Assembly: GCA_036924085.1 (NCBI GenBank) | Contig: JAVGWX010000006.1 | Span: 39,118,445-39,182,444 of the forward strand | Source of the DNA: Ariolimax columbianus | Taxonomy: Eukaryota > Mollusca > Gastropoda > Stylommatophora > Arionidae | Direction: 5' to 3' | Length of the DNA: 64,000 nt | Shown here: positions 40,901-55,900 of the stretch, piece after piece | Layout of the letters: each line of letters starts with the position of its first letter | Numbering within the stretch: position 1 is the first letter of the stretch | The notes under the pieces: model-generated | What the model saw: only the letters and a program-made list of their open reading frames with translations | Told to the model about the DNA's origin: nothing | The model's database searches: none | Translations under genes and position numbers: made by a program

Positions 40901-43900
40901 GCACATACACACACAGAGAGAGACAGAGAGAAAGAGAGAGACAGGGGATAATCTACAAATACTGCTCAATAAAATCAGGGAAACACCAAAAGCTTATGAC
41001 ATGAAAATAAACTTAGAAACCACCAAGACAGTGATCATAGCCAAAGAACCAACAGGAGTATAGATAACCATCATATGAAAAATAAACAAATAGAACACAT
41101 TTACCAATCTCCATACCTGGGTAGTATCATTACAGAAGATTCACAATGTCATAGAAAAATAAGAACTAGAATTGTGTTGGCAAAGACAAGAAACAGAGAG
41201 TTCTGATATCAGGTAGCATTAGTATTCTGCTACAGAAAAGGGATGTTCTTTTGTGCTTTGTAGACAATAATCTCATTAACTGGTTTTATTCATGAAATCT
41301 GAACATTTTGTCTCTACTATAGAGCAGAATGATCCAACTATTTCAATCCCAACGACCAAATGAACGAATAATAGGCCATTCATTAAACAAATTGATATAT
41401 AATAAAATATCTTCTAAGTGAAGAACAAATGATATCTCACGAGATTGTGTTGATGTGTTGAAACTAAGGACACCTTACTTAGACTCAACAATTTGGAATG
41501 AACATTACAGACAGTTGAGCATTGCCTTTTTGGCAAGATATTTTTGGTCTTTCTCTTCTTCTTTTGACCTACTGCTCTTGCCATGAGGCGTCAAAGAGAG
41601 ATTGGATTTCCTGTTATCGCCAGGTGGGAGGCTTGTGCTATTGCTAGGTGTAACTTCTTGAGTGCGTCAGAGACACCCTTGATCCACCGACATCACGGTC
41701 GCGCTTTTGCACATGGACTGGAGACCTACATATGATATGCTCGCATTACAGGCTAGTCATAATACATTCTGACTAAATGACCAAACCACTTGATTGACTT
41801 GGACGTCAATGTAGGCACTAACTTAGTTTGTCCCCACTATCTGCCTCAGCGTAGAGTTGCGGATTCGGTCACAGATTGTCTTTCAGACTGCACATCTCAC
41901 ACACTTCACAGTTCTGGATCTTACTCTTATGTGTTTCTAGTAAGGTCAGAATATAGCTAAAGAAATGGTTTTTTTTCATTGTGAGACATAATAAATATTT
42001 GTGCAGGCCAAATTGGGGGTGCAGTTGGACAACCTTGCAACAAAGACATATTTTATCTGCTTGTGATGATCTTATTAGATAAATTATCTTGTGAAATCTG
42101 TTAGTTCTGCAAGAGAGGTTGAACAAGCAAGCAGAGGACAATGATAGAGAGAGAAAAAGACTGGAAGATCTGATTGCTCATATGGAGGCTCAGCTCAGGG
42201 ACCAGATGAGAACTTTTGAAGAGGTTTGTCTGTATGCATGTTTGTGTGTACAAACATTGAAGATCCCAATTTTATTTTATTTTTCACTGTCTCATCTCAA
42301 TACAGTCCAGTCAATCCAACTATAAATGGGAACCTGAGTTACAGTAAACCCATTCTAGTCTGGCCTAATTTTTTTAGATGTGTGCCACAACTCTATATGT
42401 CAGCTAGTCTTTTTCAAAATAAAATAAATTAATATTAAACAATCAGAGCTAAAATTATGGTCTAAAAGATCTTACGACTCGTAATTAAATTATGACATGA
42501 AATAATCATAGTAAAAACAGATACTAGTACAAAGCATTAAATGTAATTAATATGGAGATACTTAACTTATTTTTTGTGTTGACACGTCAGAAATCATGTT
42601 TCCACTGTTCATCCACCTGGATTGCCTTGTCATTCCCCTTCAACATCTCATCCATATTACATTTTTCCAGAAGATTTGGGTACATCATCAGGTGGTCTGG
42701 GTCTACTATTGCTCCACAGAAAGGATATAAACATGCTGAAAAGGATGCAAGGAAGAGTGACAAAACTGAAAGTGGGATGCCAGAATTATATTATAGGAAT
42801 ATACCTGCCGGAATTATAGTATAGAAGAACTGGCCTACAGTGTCTAGAAAAGAGAAGAATTCAAGATGATTAAATACAGGTTTAAAAGTTAATCAAGGCA
42901 GTGGATAAATTAGACTATAACAAGATTTTCAAAGTTCAGCTGCCCTCAAGAATAAGAGGGTACAGCTACAAATTAATTAAAGACAGGTCCCGATTAAATA
43001 TTAGAAAATATTATTTTAGTCAGAGACTGGTGAATGCTTGGAATACATTGTCACAGGAAATAGTGGGTGCACGGTCAGTTAATGCATAGAAGAATAGATT
43101 GGATGCACTTTGTTATTTTTTGGATCAAGCTGAGTGGAAAAAAACTGGTTGGATACAGACTCTGCAGAGCCTTCTAAACCAGTATAAAGAAGTTAAGTTA
43201 TGTCTCATTATCTTTGTATCCCTATATCTTTAAGTTCTACCTGCATCATAACACACCTGTTAGGAGTCTATTTAGTGGCTTCATTCTGTGTAAGACAAGT
43301 GGTGTCTGGGTCGGGTGCAGTTTCCCTGCAGTTCAATCCAAGGAATCTGCGTCAGTTCATTCCATTTTTTGATGTTGCATTTTCTAGGACTAGTCTGTTG
43401 GGGGCTGTGTTGACTGTAAGAAACTTTGTCTAGATTTTAGTCTTGTGGAGGTGGGGATACCATATAATATTGTACTATTTTTACCGTCACACATGTTGAA
43501 ATTGTAGGTTTCTATCAATCTATCTATCCATCCATCCATCCATCCATCCATCCATCTTCAGTCCACTTATGTCGTTATACGTCGTGGGGAGCTGTGACCT
43601 CCCTTTTTTCATATTTTTTGACAGGTGAAAATCCACTGGTGACTTGCCGGGTCAATCCCAGCATCTGTTAGCCCCTGGAATATATGATCGCTATTTTTGA
43701 GACTGGTGGAGGTGGAGGTGTAAAATAGAGCAAGGTAGATCCGTAGCCTATCAGGCGCCATCTAAGCCACTCCACATAACGAATACCTGAAGTTATAGTC
43801 ACACAGTTCTATTTTTGCAACATATTCTCTGTGGGGCAAATATATCTAGTATAATTTGAGTCAATTTTTAACTTGAATTTTGCCTGAGAGGTGGCCGTTA

Positions 43901-46900
43901 GGCCTACTCTTTTTGATTTCTAACTGCTAAGGTATTTTAACGTACATGCCACTGCACGCGGGTGTCTGATCTCACTACTCAGAGATCAGGGGAAATATTT
44001 TCCAGATGATCCACGTGAAAAAATCCTGGTCTCCACCGTGGTTTGAACCCACGACCTCCAGCACCTGAGGCGAACACCTTACCTTGAGAAAACTGGGTCC
44101 CCCAGTAGCTTTATCCCCTCTAAATCAATCCTACTTTCGCTGTCTTCTATTTCAAAGTCAGAATTTGAATTGAACTTGTATTGAATATCCATGTGTAATC
44201 CAGATGCATGATCATTGGTCTGATAAAAAAATTATTAATTTCTCGGTTTAGGAATTGCTAATTACATTACGCAGAATGCTACAACTTTAGAAATTCACAG
44301 AAAACATAAATATCTACGTAACAAAAGAAATTCTTCATTTAACATAAGCTGCACATGGGCCGGGTCATCAGCCATGTTTTAGGTAATTCGAATCCCAAAA
44401 CGTTGGAACTAAATAAAAGAACGTAATGTAACGTAACATAAATTGGATGTGCATAGTTTTTTTAAGCCAAGTGAAGTAAAAGAAACTGGTTGTATACAGA
44501 CTCTGCAGAGTCTTCTAAACCAGTATTTTAAAAAAATCAAGTAAAGTTTTTTAGTTAAGTAGCAAAACTGAATGAGCAGACAGAAGTCAGCAAATCATGG
44601 CTGGCTACATGCATCAGAGTCAGTGACCCATAACTAAGACCCTATTCTGTGTTCATATGGTGACTCTCGAAACAGACTGCAACCACTCAGCCTGACTAAA
44701 AAATTAGGTATCAAAGAGGGAAGGAAAACCTGGTTCCAAAAATGTGTTGAGCTAATAGACACAGATATCTCTGTCTCGCCGTAAACTACGACACACTGTC
44801 ACAAACATCCTTTTCAGGGCAAACACCGAAGTAGACGAAGAAGTACCATTTCTTTAAAAGTTTCATTGTTCTAAATTCTTTACATATATTAATAATTTCT
44901 TTAAAAGTTTCATTGTTCTAAATTCTTTACTAATATTTAATCATCATTTCTTTAAAAAGTTTCATTGATCTGAGTTCTCTACTGGTATTTGATCATAATT
45001 TCTTTAAAAGTTTCATTATTCTAAATTCCTATCTGATATTTGATCAACATTTCCTTAAAAGTTTCATTTTTATGAATTCTCAACTGATATTTGATCATTA
45101 TTTCTTTAAAAGTTTCATTGTTATGAATTCTCAGTTTCATCACTTGATATGTGAAATCCAATATTACAGGAACGATGGAAGTTGAAGCAGGACCAGAGTC
45201 GAGTTGAATCTCAGCAAAGATCCTTGGAAGAAGAAAGACGCCAGTGGCTGGAGCAGCAGACCAGAGATAAGATTAATATAGAAAGGGCCCGGGTATGTTT
45301 ACACCTGATTCTTTTTTTATTGCAATTCTATTTTTGATGTTTATACCTTGAGATGAGCTCCTGTGATGCTTCAAATGTTGTTTGAAGCTTATCTTAGCTC
45401 CGTACAGTTTTTAGTGCAGTGTCAAATCATTTGGCTAGTGCATCTTCCTTAACCTTTACCAGAATGCATCAAAAAAGGACATATAATCTCTCCTACAGCA
45501 GCACTAATTTTCAGCACGTCATATTTCACTATGGTTGTTGACTTTGAGAGCATGTAACCTTTTTATTAGTTGGTTTATAGATATGATTTTGTTGTGTGTA
45601 GAGACATAAATGAATAAAGAACTTGATGGTGTTATTGTTTTTTGTGTGTGTGTGTGTGTGTGTGTTAGTTTCTGAGATACAAGAAGATATTGAAAATTTA
45701 TAAAACAAAGCACAAACATTTAGACACTGATTAGGGAATGTCGCTCCTTAATAAATCTATTGAAATCACCACATAAAAAAGCTAATATAAATTAAAGAGG
45801 GTCCCACCCAAAAGTTGATATTGATACCAATCCAAAAACTAACTTAAAAATAAAGATGGTCCCATCCAAAAACTAATATAAAAGTAAAGATGGCACCAAT
45901 CCAAAAACCATCAAAAAACACATCTGCATTAGGAAACTAGGCAACATGAACAAATATTATATTTTTAAAATAAATTAAAAAAAAAAAATAAAGGGTCTGC
46001 TATTGTACTATCTTTTACAATTTAAAATGCTGAAAAATATCCACAGTGGCTTTGAGTCTTAATGTCATTTTTAGGAGAATTTCCTGGAGGAACAAAGCCG
46101 TTCGGTGGCCCTAATCAGTGAAGAGCGGCACATATTGACAGAAGAGAGAACCAAGTTCCAGGTTGAGCTGAAAAGTTTTCGGGAGAGAGCCCACCATGAT
46201 ACCATTAAAAGAAGTCAGGTACTTATGATGTATTGTTCTTCTTATCTTCATATGTGTGCATGATAATGTGTGCCCAGTTTTTTCACATTAGACTAACAGG
46301 TTAAGACACTAATCTAATCAATTAGGCTGGACTGTAAAGTGTTAAGACATGAATCTTATCAATTAGGTTGGACTGTAAAAGGTAAAGACACTAATCTAAT
46401 CAATTAGGCTGTACTGTAAAGGGTTAAGACACTAATCTAATCAATTAGGCTGTACTGAAAAAGGTTAAGACACTAATCTAATCAATTAGGCCATACTGTA
46501 AAGGGTTAAGACACTAATCTAATCAATTAGTCTGGACTGTGACTATAAATGGTTAAGACACAAATCTAATTAATTAGGCTGGAATGTAAAGAGCTAAGGA
46601 CAGCAACAAATTCCCTCCACTTCACCCAGTCTGCAACCAAAGTTCGTACCCTGCTTCTGCTCTGATTTTTGATTTTCATTTTGGCCTCCTTGGTTCTTAG
46701 CCAAGATGTCTTAGGTTAGCCTCTTTTTTTGCCTTCCCACCGAGACCCATACCATGGTGGTGCTGTTGATGGTGTTAAGTTCTCTTCTTAGGACATGGCT
46801 AATCCAATTCCAGCGTAGACCGGTTATAATGATGTACATGTGTCTTGATTGCTTCCAGGAAAACAATTCACACTTTGTAATTGTATTTGACAAGAAAATT

Positions 46901-49900
46901 ACAAAAATACTTCTTAGACAGGTTGTATTTAAAGATGACATTTTTTACATTTCTTCTTCAGTTTCTCCCTAACTGTAAAAAAAAAGAAAAAAAAAGGTAC
47001 ACTGCTCTTGTACTAGGGGTGTTCTGTCAAACCAGGACTTTTTTGTAAGGAAAAACTTCTTTTTTTCCCCCAAGTACGATAGTCAAAATGCCACAAATTT
47101 TTTGATATAATCCCCTGCAACTTTTATGGACTTATCCCAGTGTTTAAGTAATACTTGAAAAGCTTCAACATTGTAAGATTTGTCAGAATGTCTGAACTAA
47201 CCCAGGACAGCCTGTTTCACTTTGTCATGTGCTGAAATGCTGACCTTCCAGGAATTCTTTTAGGGGTCAAACAGGTGGAAATCACTTGGAGCAATACCTC
47301 CCAGCTGAGTTGCTGCAGATGGCACATAGTGCCGGGAACCATATGAAGTTGAGTGTTATCTTGCAGGAGCGGGATCAAGATGCTGAGCAGCGCATGAGCT
47401 GCAGTGGTCAGCGACCCATAGCTGACTGCTAGCGTCAGAGCCAGCGAAACAGAGCTGCCAAGACCATTCTACACCTCCACGCGGTGATCTTGGATAATAG
47501 GCTGTAGCAGGGCAGACTGGCTAAGGAGAAGGGATCGAAGAGAGAATGCTAACCCGGTACTCAAAAAATGTTTGCTGAAGTCGGATGTGTTGGACCGAAA
47601 GGTGCAAATATCGCAGTCAAGCTGTAAACTACGACACAATGCATTCCGTTCTCTGGACTACATTCTGCTACTTAAGCCCTTTTAGGGTTTGGTAGCGGGA
47701 AATTGAGAACGAATGAAGCCAGCCAAGCCATCTTGCAGGAGCAGCATGCCCTTTGTGATCAAACCAGGTTATTTTTTCTGCAGACAGTTATGCACATCAC
47801 TCAAAATGTGTATGTACTGTTCACTGTTTATAGTGGCACCCAGGAGTAGGAAATCAACACGAATGATGCCAAGTTTTCCCAGAATACACTCGCCATCACT
47901 TTACCTGCGGATGCAATTGTCCTAAATAGTTTGGGTGGTGGTGATTGCGTATGCTTCCACTGCTTGGATGCTCATTTCGATTCAGGAGTATAATGATGAG
48001 CCCAGGTTTCGTCACATGTCAATGAAGCGATCTAAAATGTCTTGCCCTTACATGTCAAAACATTCCTTTAATTAAGTGCAAACTTGAACTCTTCTCTGTC
48101 GGTCAAAAGCAGAAAGCTGTCTTGGCACCCAACGTGAACTAACCTTCTGGAAATGCAAATGTTCATGAATAATAGTGTTCACCGGACCCAGAGAAAGACT
48201 TGCCTCTTGTACACTTTCGTGACAGGTTATGCGTCGATTTTTCGGGATCAGGCGTTCCCCAATCTGGATATTCACAGGAATGAATGTGGTGGGATCATGA
48301 CTCACGGATGTATGGGCTTTTCTAAAACGTTTACACCATTCAAATGTCTTTCTGCATCTGAGTGTTTCACAACTGTATTGTGATTGCAGTTTTCTGTCAA
48401 TTTCCGCAGGTTTCACGCCTTCTTTTACAAGAAACTTTATCACAACACGCTGTTCCATGCAAGCACTAACAGTGTTGTTTGCCATTTTTATTTATCTGTC
48501 ACGTAACTGGCCCATGGCAAGTGGGTCACCTAGCAGTAATAGGACACAAGCTCGCCTAACTAATGATAGTAGTTCCAGCATGCTATAACCAATTCAGGTA
48601 GAACTTGAATAAAAAGTCCCAGTTTGATTTGAACACCCCTCATATATTCTTGCTTTGGTGTTTGTACTGTACTGCAAAGATCTCCAAACCTTGTTTCACA
48701 TATTAAAGACTATTCTGGCTTTGTTTATTCAACTTTTCATGTTTTTGCCTGTCCCACTGCCCTATCAAGGCATATGCTGCAAATAATCTCTAATAGAAAA
48801 AGCCTAGATTTTGTTCATGAAAACTGAATAAGAGACAAAGTGTGAGTCTTTGTGGCCTAGCAACCAGAACGCTCTGAATAGATAAAGCTCCTAAGCTAAA
48901 GATGGTTATTCATCAAGGAGAAAGAAATCTCAGATTTCAAACCACTTGCACCATGAAAGTGTACACACCCATTATTGATAATCCATATGGACTGTGTTCT
49001 GTTGTATAATCCACATCTATGGTGTTCTATTGATAGTCCACATGGACTGTGTTCTATTTATAATCCACATGGAGGGTGTTCAATTGTATAATTTACATGG
49101 AGGGTGTTCTATTGATAATCCACATGGAGGGGGTGTGGGGGTGTTGTATTGATATTCCCCTTGTAGGGTGTTCTATTGATAATCCACATGGCTGGTGTTC
49201 TATTGATAATCCACATGAACAGTGTTCTATTGTATAATCCACATGGAGGGTGTTCTATTGATAATCCACATGGAGGGGGTGTGGGGGTGTTGTATTGATA
49301 TTCCCCTTGTAGGGTGTTCTATTGATAATCCACATGGCTGGTGTTCTATTGATAATCCACATGAACAGTGTTCTATTGTATAATCCACATGGACGGTGTT
49401 CAATTGATTATTCATTTGAGGGGGTGGGGTGGGGGGTGTTGTATTGATAATCCACATGGCTGGTGTTCTATTGATAATCCACATGAACAGTGTTCTATTG
49501 TATAATCCACATGGAGGGTGTTCTTTTGTGTGGTATTTAATGTTGAATGAATTCCTCTTATGCTCTTCATTTATATGTTTTATCCATCTTCTCCTTATTG
49601 TAGGCAGAGGCAGAATATGAGGCACTGATGAGGGCAATAGCAGAGGAGAAAACATATCAAAGCACGAGGAGGCAAGAACTGCAGAGAGAGGAGGATAAGG
49701 TTTCCTCAGAGAGGAACCAGTTGGAAAGAGAGAAAAGCAAGCTTGATCAAGACCAAGAGAGGTTGGCTACACAGGCACGCCAGGTCAGAGAACAGTCGGA
49801 GCAGATCGATCGCTTGACAGAGGTACATTTCTCACCGGCTGTCTCTTGTTGAGAATGTTTCCGGGTTATTGTGTAAATCTGTCTCAAGTTTGCAGGTGGG

Positions 49901-52900
49901 ATGTTGGCGCAGCTAAGTAGTTAGTGGCACGGCCGACAAACTAAACTTGCATGGATTCTGATTCTTGAACCAACAAAGTCATACCCCTGTGGGATGTGAC
50001 CCATATAACAAAATGAGTGCTGAAGTCAGAAGCACTGGGTTGTAAGTAAGGCGGAAAAAAAACCCAGCACATTGTACTCCACCTTAGTAAACAAAGTGAA
50101 CGGGGCGAGAACAAAGAATTTACTAGCGGGTCAGTTGTCCATCGCAAGCAATGATGGCGACATCGTCAGACTGTTTTTGTCTTGATGTAACTTGCGCTAT
50201 ATTTGGATTATAGTGAGAAAGAAACTGTACTGGTCATCAACCTTACTTTCTGGTCTCGAGCTACCTTGGATCAGTGGCAAGACATAAGACAAAGTTAAGT
50301 AAAGGTTGCGTGGGCCAGATGAAGCCAAGCATAGCGCAACCGCCTGGAGGACCCTGGTTCACCTTCATCTGCATGTGGGATGGGAGGAAAGCTACTGCAA
50401 CCCACCACTTAAAATCCTTTTCAGGTCGCACAAAAGAGTAACCTACTCATTGTGGGCATTCGCAAACAACAACATATGCCTCATACGAATAACATGGAGA
50501 CAAGAAGAAGACTTGAAACGATGGTTATAAGCAAAGGACAAACAACATTCAAATGAGAGGTACAAACATTATGCACAATGAGCTTTACCTACCATGAGCT
50601 GATCATAGAGTCAAAGAAGTGTATCTACTGTGGCATAGGGCCTCTTCCAGATTAGTTTAGTTATAAAATGAAATTAAAATGTAGTGGAACACATTCCAAT
50701 TCTGTTCAATGCATTAACTTGCTATAGCCTATTTTGGGAACTAAGCTCCGGTTGAAATAGGGAAGAAAATCTGCCGAAGACGGATGTGTCGAACCGAAAA
50801 GTGCAAATATCGCAGTCAAGCTGCAAACTAGCGTCACAACACAATCCGTTTTCTGTACTACATCCTGCTGCTTGCAAAGCCCTGTTCAGGGCTTGGTAGC
50901 GAGGGATCGAGAATGAACGCAGAAGAAGAAGAAGGGAAGAAAAAAACATTTATTATGCTACAGCATTTTTTTTCTTCAATTCAATAGTTTGTGTTTAAAA
51001 AATATTTTAATTAGTATGTAAATCCTATTTTCAATATGATTTGTGTAATTCTTTAATAAAACTAGGATGCCCGGCGCTCGCAGCAAGAGGGAGAACAGGC
51101 ACTGGATGAGGCATCACAGTACAGAGCTCACACAGAGAGGAGGGAAGCTGAAGTACAGAAGCAGTTGAATGGTTTTAAGCAGATGGAGGATCATATTGCT
51201 CAGGTTGTTAAGATAATTATGCTGCATAGAGCTTCGGGTGTTTTAGAATTCTTGAGTAGATATATACAAGGGGCTTGTCATAAATCTTTACCCTGACTAT
51301 GAAGGAGTAGGAGAAAGTTGAAATTCGGCATTTATGTAGCTCATTCAATTTGTACTGGACTTGAGAAGTATGAATTTTCTTCCTCAACGGGTTTATCCGG
51401 TATGGTGCATGGCGCAACACACCTTATTGACCAGATCTGCTACTCGGTTTGTCAGAACAATGGAGAAATCAGAGGCCAGAACTGTGATAAAATTCTTGAT
51501 GTTGCAGCTGGGAAGTATAGAGGGAGGCAAAGATACTTGCTGCTTTGCTAATGCATCTATTTATTTCTTGGTCCAGATAAACGGTATTGCTGATGGTAGA
51601 CACCATGCACATGAAATGCTGCACTGCCAACAAAATGTAATTGTTGATGGTAAAAGTTGGTGCAGGACTCATGTCCTGACCCATCACATTAGTCTTCTGG
51701 AGGCTTATTGTGAGGCCAAAGTCACTGCAGGCTTGAGAGAAACAATTTATCAAGGTCTGGAGCTTCTGCTCGCTTTGTGTGACAATTGCAGCGTCGTCAG
51801 CGAACAGTAGGTAGACCCTTCTGACTTTAGTTTTAGCCTTTAATCTTGTGAGGTTAAACAGTCTGTCATCTAACCTGGTATGGAGGCATATTCCTTCAGT
51901 TGCATCTCCAAATGCATTATCCAGGAGCACAACAAAGAAAATACCGAAGAGGGTTGGAGTTAGCACACAGCCTTGTTTGACACCATTGTATATGTTGAAA
52001 GGTTGTGATGTTTTTCCAGCATACTGAACTGTTCCCTTCATGTCTTCATAAAATGACTTTATAATTTCTAGCATTCTCAACCTATCTTTTGGAGTACTCT
52101 AAAAAGTGAAAAGACCATCACAACTGACCAAGTCAAATGCCTTAGTGGGGATTAAGACGTTAAGCAGTGCATGAGCTGCAGCGGTCAGTGACCCATAGAT
52201 GACTACTAGCATCAGGGCCAGCGAACCAAAGCTGCCAAGACCCTTCTGCACCTGGGATCCTTGATAACTTGATAACAGGTTGCAACAGAGCAGACTGGCT
52301 AAGGAGAAGGGATCGAAGAGGGAAGGCCAACTCGGTAATAAAAAAAATGCCTGCTGAAGTTGGATGTGTCAACCTAAAGGTGCAAATATTGCAGTCAAGC
52401 TGTAAACTACAACACAACGCATTCCATTCTCTGGACTACATCCTGCTACTTGGAAAGCCCTTTTCAGGGCTTGATAGCGGGAGATTGAGAATGAACTAAA
52501 TCTAGCCAAGCTCAAATGCCTTAGTAAGGTTGAAAAAGGCAATGTAAAGTGGGTTTTTGTGCTCTCTCGATTTTTCCTGGAGTTGACAGAAAAACAAAAT
52601 AATTTCTGTTGTTGATCTACCAGGTCGAAATATACATTGTACCTCTAGGTATAAGCTCTCTGATGAAGGCCTTACCAACAACACAAAGAAGAGAGATACC
52701 TCTATAGTTGCTGCAGTCATTTCTATTCCCTTTATTTTTGCATAGCGTTACTATCTTTGCATCCCGCATGTCTTGAGGGACAGTTGATTCCTCCCAACAT
52801 TGATGTAGTAAAGTAGGTAGTTGGATAACATAACACTTTTGCACCTCTTGGTCAAGTCAGAGGGGATTCCATCATTTCCCAATGCCCTGCCTAATGCTAA

Positions 52901-55900
52901 ACAACCAATGACCTTGCTCAGTTTTTCCAATGTCAGTTCAGCATTGAGTGCCTCCATAATTTGAAGGCATGTGACTGCGCCAAGAGCTGCATGTGCGACA
53001 GTGTTTTCTGTGGCGTAAAACTCGGTGTAATGTCAGACCCATCTCTCCATTTTCTCCCTTTTATCAGTTTGTTTCTCGCCGCTAATACTTCTGAGCGTTG
53101 CTGCTTTTCATGCTTGTGGTCCATGGGCCTTCTTTGTTCCATCATATGTCATGATACTGGTCTAAGGTAGCTTGAGACGAGAGAGTGAGGTTTATGACCA
53201 GCACATTCCTTCCTCACTATAATCCAAATACAGCGCAAGTTAGATCATCAAGACAAAACCGTCTGATGGTGTCGCCATCATTGCATGCGATGGGCAACAT
53301 ACCTTTTATTCTTTCATAAATCCATCTGGTGGTACTAGTTTGCGCTGCAACTTGGATATTCTCACTAAGCTGGAGCCAGTACTCATTTGCATAGAGCCAT
53401 TATATTGCTTGAATGCAAACTTTCTTACAATATAACTGTCTACAGTGGAATGAAGGTTCAGTATGGAGACAGTTGTAAGAGAAGAGAGTGTGTGAATGGG
53501 TAGAAAGATTTTAAAACAGAAGACAAAACGTCATTGATGAACCGCGACATAGGAGACCAGCAAATGTGGCAACTGACACAGTGAAACAGCAGATTGACCA
53601 GCTAGTCAGTGGCAACAGGCGAGTCACTATTGATATAACAGCTGTAGATTTCAACATGAGTCACGGCGCTGCACACAGAATTGCCCATGATGACTTTGGT
53701 TATAGGAAAGTGTTTACCAGATGGGTCCCAAGGCAGCTTACAAGATAATGGAGGCGGCGTAAAATTGGTTAAATATCAACAAACACTTTTTTTCTAGAGC
53801 ACATCCATAAGCTAGTGGGCAGATGGATAAAGTGGGTTGCCAGGCACAGGGACTATGCACACAAAAATCAGATACAAAAAATGTATGGTTTGTACTCTTT
53901 CAAAAAGTTTGTACTCTTTACTGTTACTTAATGACAGCCCATTGTACATAGGCAAAGGTTCAGAGAGCAATGAGATAGACACAAAATTAAACCCACGTCG
54001 TGACTACATCAGAGAGAAAAAAACAAACAAATGAAAACATCTAACAATTCACAAAATTAGCAAAGACAATGGATGTGGGCCTTATAACTATAACACGGGA
54101 TTTGTATTGTTTCTGTCCCAGTGTGGTCTCTGAACCTTTTATGTTTGTAAAAATGTTATTAATAAATTTGTTTTTAATTAATGACTGTCCCTCATATATT
54201 TTTTGTTAGTTAAAATTGTTTAAATTAAAAATGTTTCTATAAATATTTTGTTAATGAATTTTGTATTTTATTTTAATGAAATTGTTTTGTTTTCATTAGG
54301 AAAAGCTGAGACTAGCAAAGGAGAAGAAAGAAGTTGAGAATTTGAAAAACTCATCCCTTTGTTCTAACTGTCGCTCCCCTTTGCACGGAAATAATGTTCC
54401 ACATCAGAATGGTAGGACATGTGACTAACACTCAACATATAAGTAGCATCCACCCATAATCATACTTACTTACTACTGGTTGCTAATGTCAGAGTCAGCG
54501 ATCGAGAGATGTCCAAGACGCTATTCCACTTCCAAGTGGCGGCCCCCGAAACAAGCTGCACCATTGCAGTCTGACTGGGAAAATCGGAATAAAAAAGTGA
54601 AGGCAAACACAGTCCCAAAAATGTGCAATTCTGAAACTGGATGTTGCGCTGAAATGGACAGATATAGCAGCCTCACTGTAAGGTACAACAAAGTCAGAAA
54701 ATTTACTTTTCAGGACGAATGGAGACAAAGAGCTGTTTTCCCTATGACTCGTTATAATTAGGATATTGCAAAAATAATGACATGAAAAATGGTATTAGCC
54801 GCTTACACCTTGAACCCATAATGTTTTGAGTTGAAGTGACTTAATACAGGCTTATAAGATAATAAAAGTAAAGGATAAATTAGACTATAACAAGTTTTTT
54901 TCAAAATACAACCACCTACAAGAACAAAAGGGTATAGCTACAAATTAACTCAAGAAAGGTCCAGATTAGATATTTGGAAATATTTTTTTAGTCAGAGAGT
55001 GGTTGGGAATGCTTGAAATGCATTGCCACAGGAAGTAGCGGAGGCAAGGACAATAAATGCATTTAAGAATAAATTGAGAAAAGGAAAACACTGACTTCTA
55101 ACCACCTGCTGTCATGCAGTTAGCTTAGTGACAACCAAAGGATAGAGTGAGTTGACCTACATTTTTTTAAAACTTGCTGAAAGTCAGTTTACTAACCAAA
55201 GGGACAGATGTTGCAGTCAACTGTAAAATACAGCATAATGTGTCTTGCTGTGAAATACAAAATTTCAAAAGTCAAGGGAGAGGAAGAGTACCACTGACCA
55301 TTAGTAGCCTTTTTAACTTTCTAACTAGGCCACTGTATTACCATGATCTTCTTCTTCTTCATCGTACGCTGTTTACAGCGATATTTACGTTGCACTGATT
55401 TAATTTGTTAGCCAGTGGCTCAGTGCATCCGATTTCAACAGGCGTTTCTGTAGGGTTGCCCTCCTTAGCCTTTGGCTGTCCCCAGCCTAACTGCAAGGCA
55501 GCAGTTGTTTTTGGTCAGAGTTGTCTCTCTTGGGAAGTTGTCTTGCAGGACTATCGAGTCTTCCCTACTCGTGTCTATAGCGTTTGGCAATGATAGGATG
55601 GACTATGTACTAGTTTGTACTATCCCGGAAGAGAGGCAGTCCAGTGTGACTTTTTCCCAGGATCGTCACGTCCTGCCAGAAACGTAGCATATGCATATGA
55701 GTGAGGTATCTTTTTGCTCGCTCTATTTTCTCGGCTCATCTGCAGTGATGGTACGCCTAGCATTCCCCGCCACCCGGGAGCTTGTCACCATAGGACAGGA
55801 GGTGCAGTGTCCGCTGGACTGCATCTCTTCTGCGTCCATTGGAATGACTGATAGCAGACAGATGCAAAGAGCGAGGAAGGAGTGCATTTTACCAGGTGCA

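Larger units (their letters stand above)
47013..48642 (-). mobile_element. Mariner-like transposon, full length but decayed
   Basis: Inverted ends of about 30 bp (ggggtgttctgtcaaaccagg left; complement of cagtttgatttgaacacccc right), flanked by TA at 47,011-47,012 and 48,643-48,644. The minus-strand transposase is broken, and a SINE is inserted at 47,371-47,729. Confidence 0.82.

Noticed and set aside
48983..49525. Regular repeats as a CRISPR array
   Set aside because: Eukaryotic context, contiguous units without unique spacers; the same applies to the arrays at 19.3, 22.1 and 46.3 kb.
49227..49655. 142-codon minus-strand frame as a gene
   Set aside because: It is the 27-bp minisatellite read through; it also overlaps exon 15 on the other strand.
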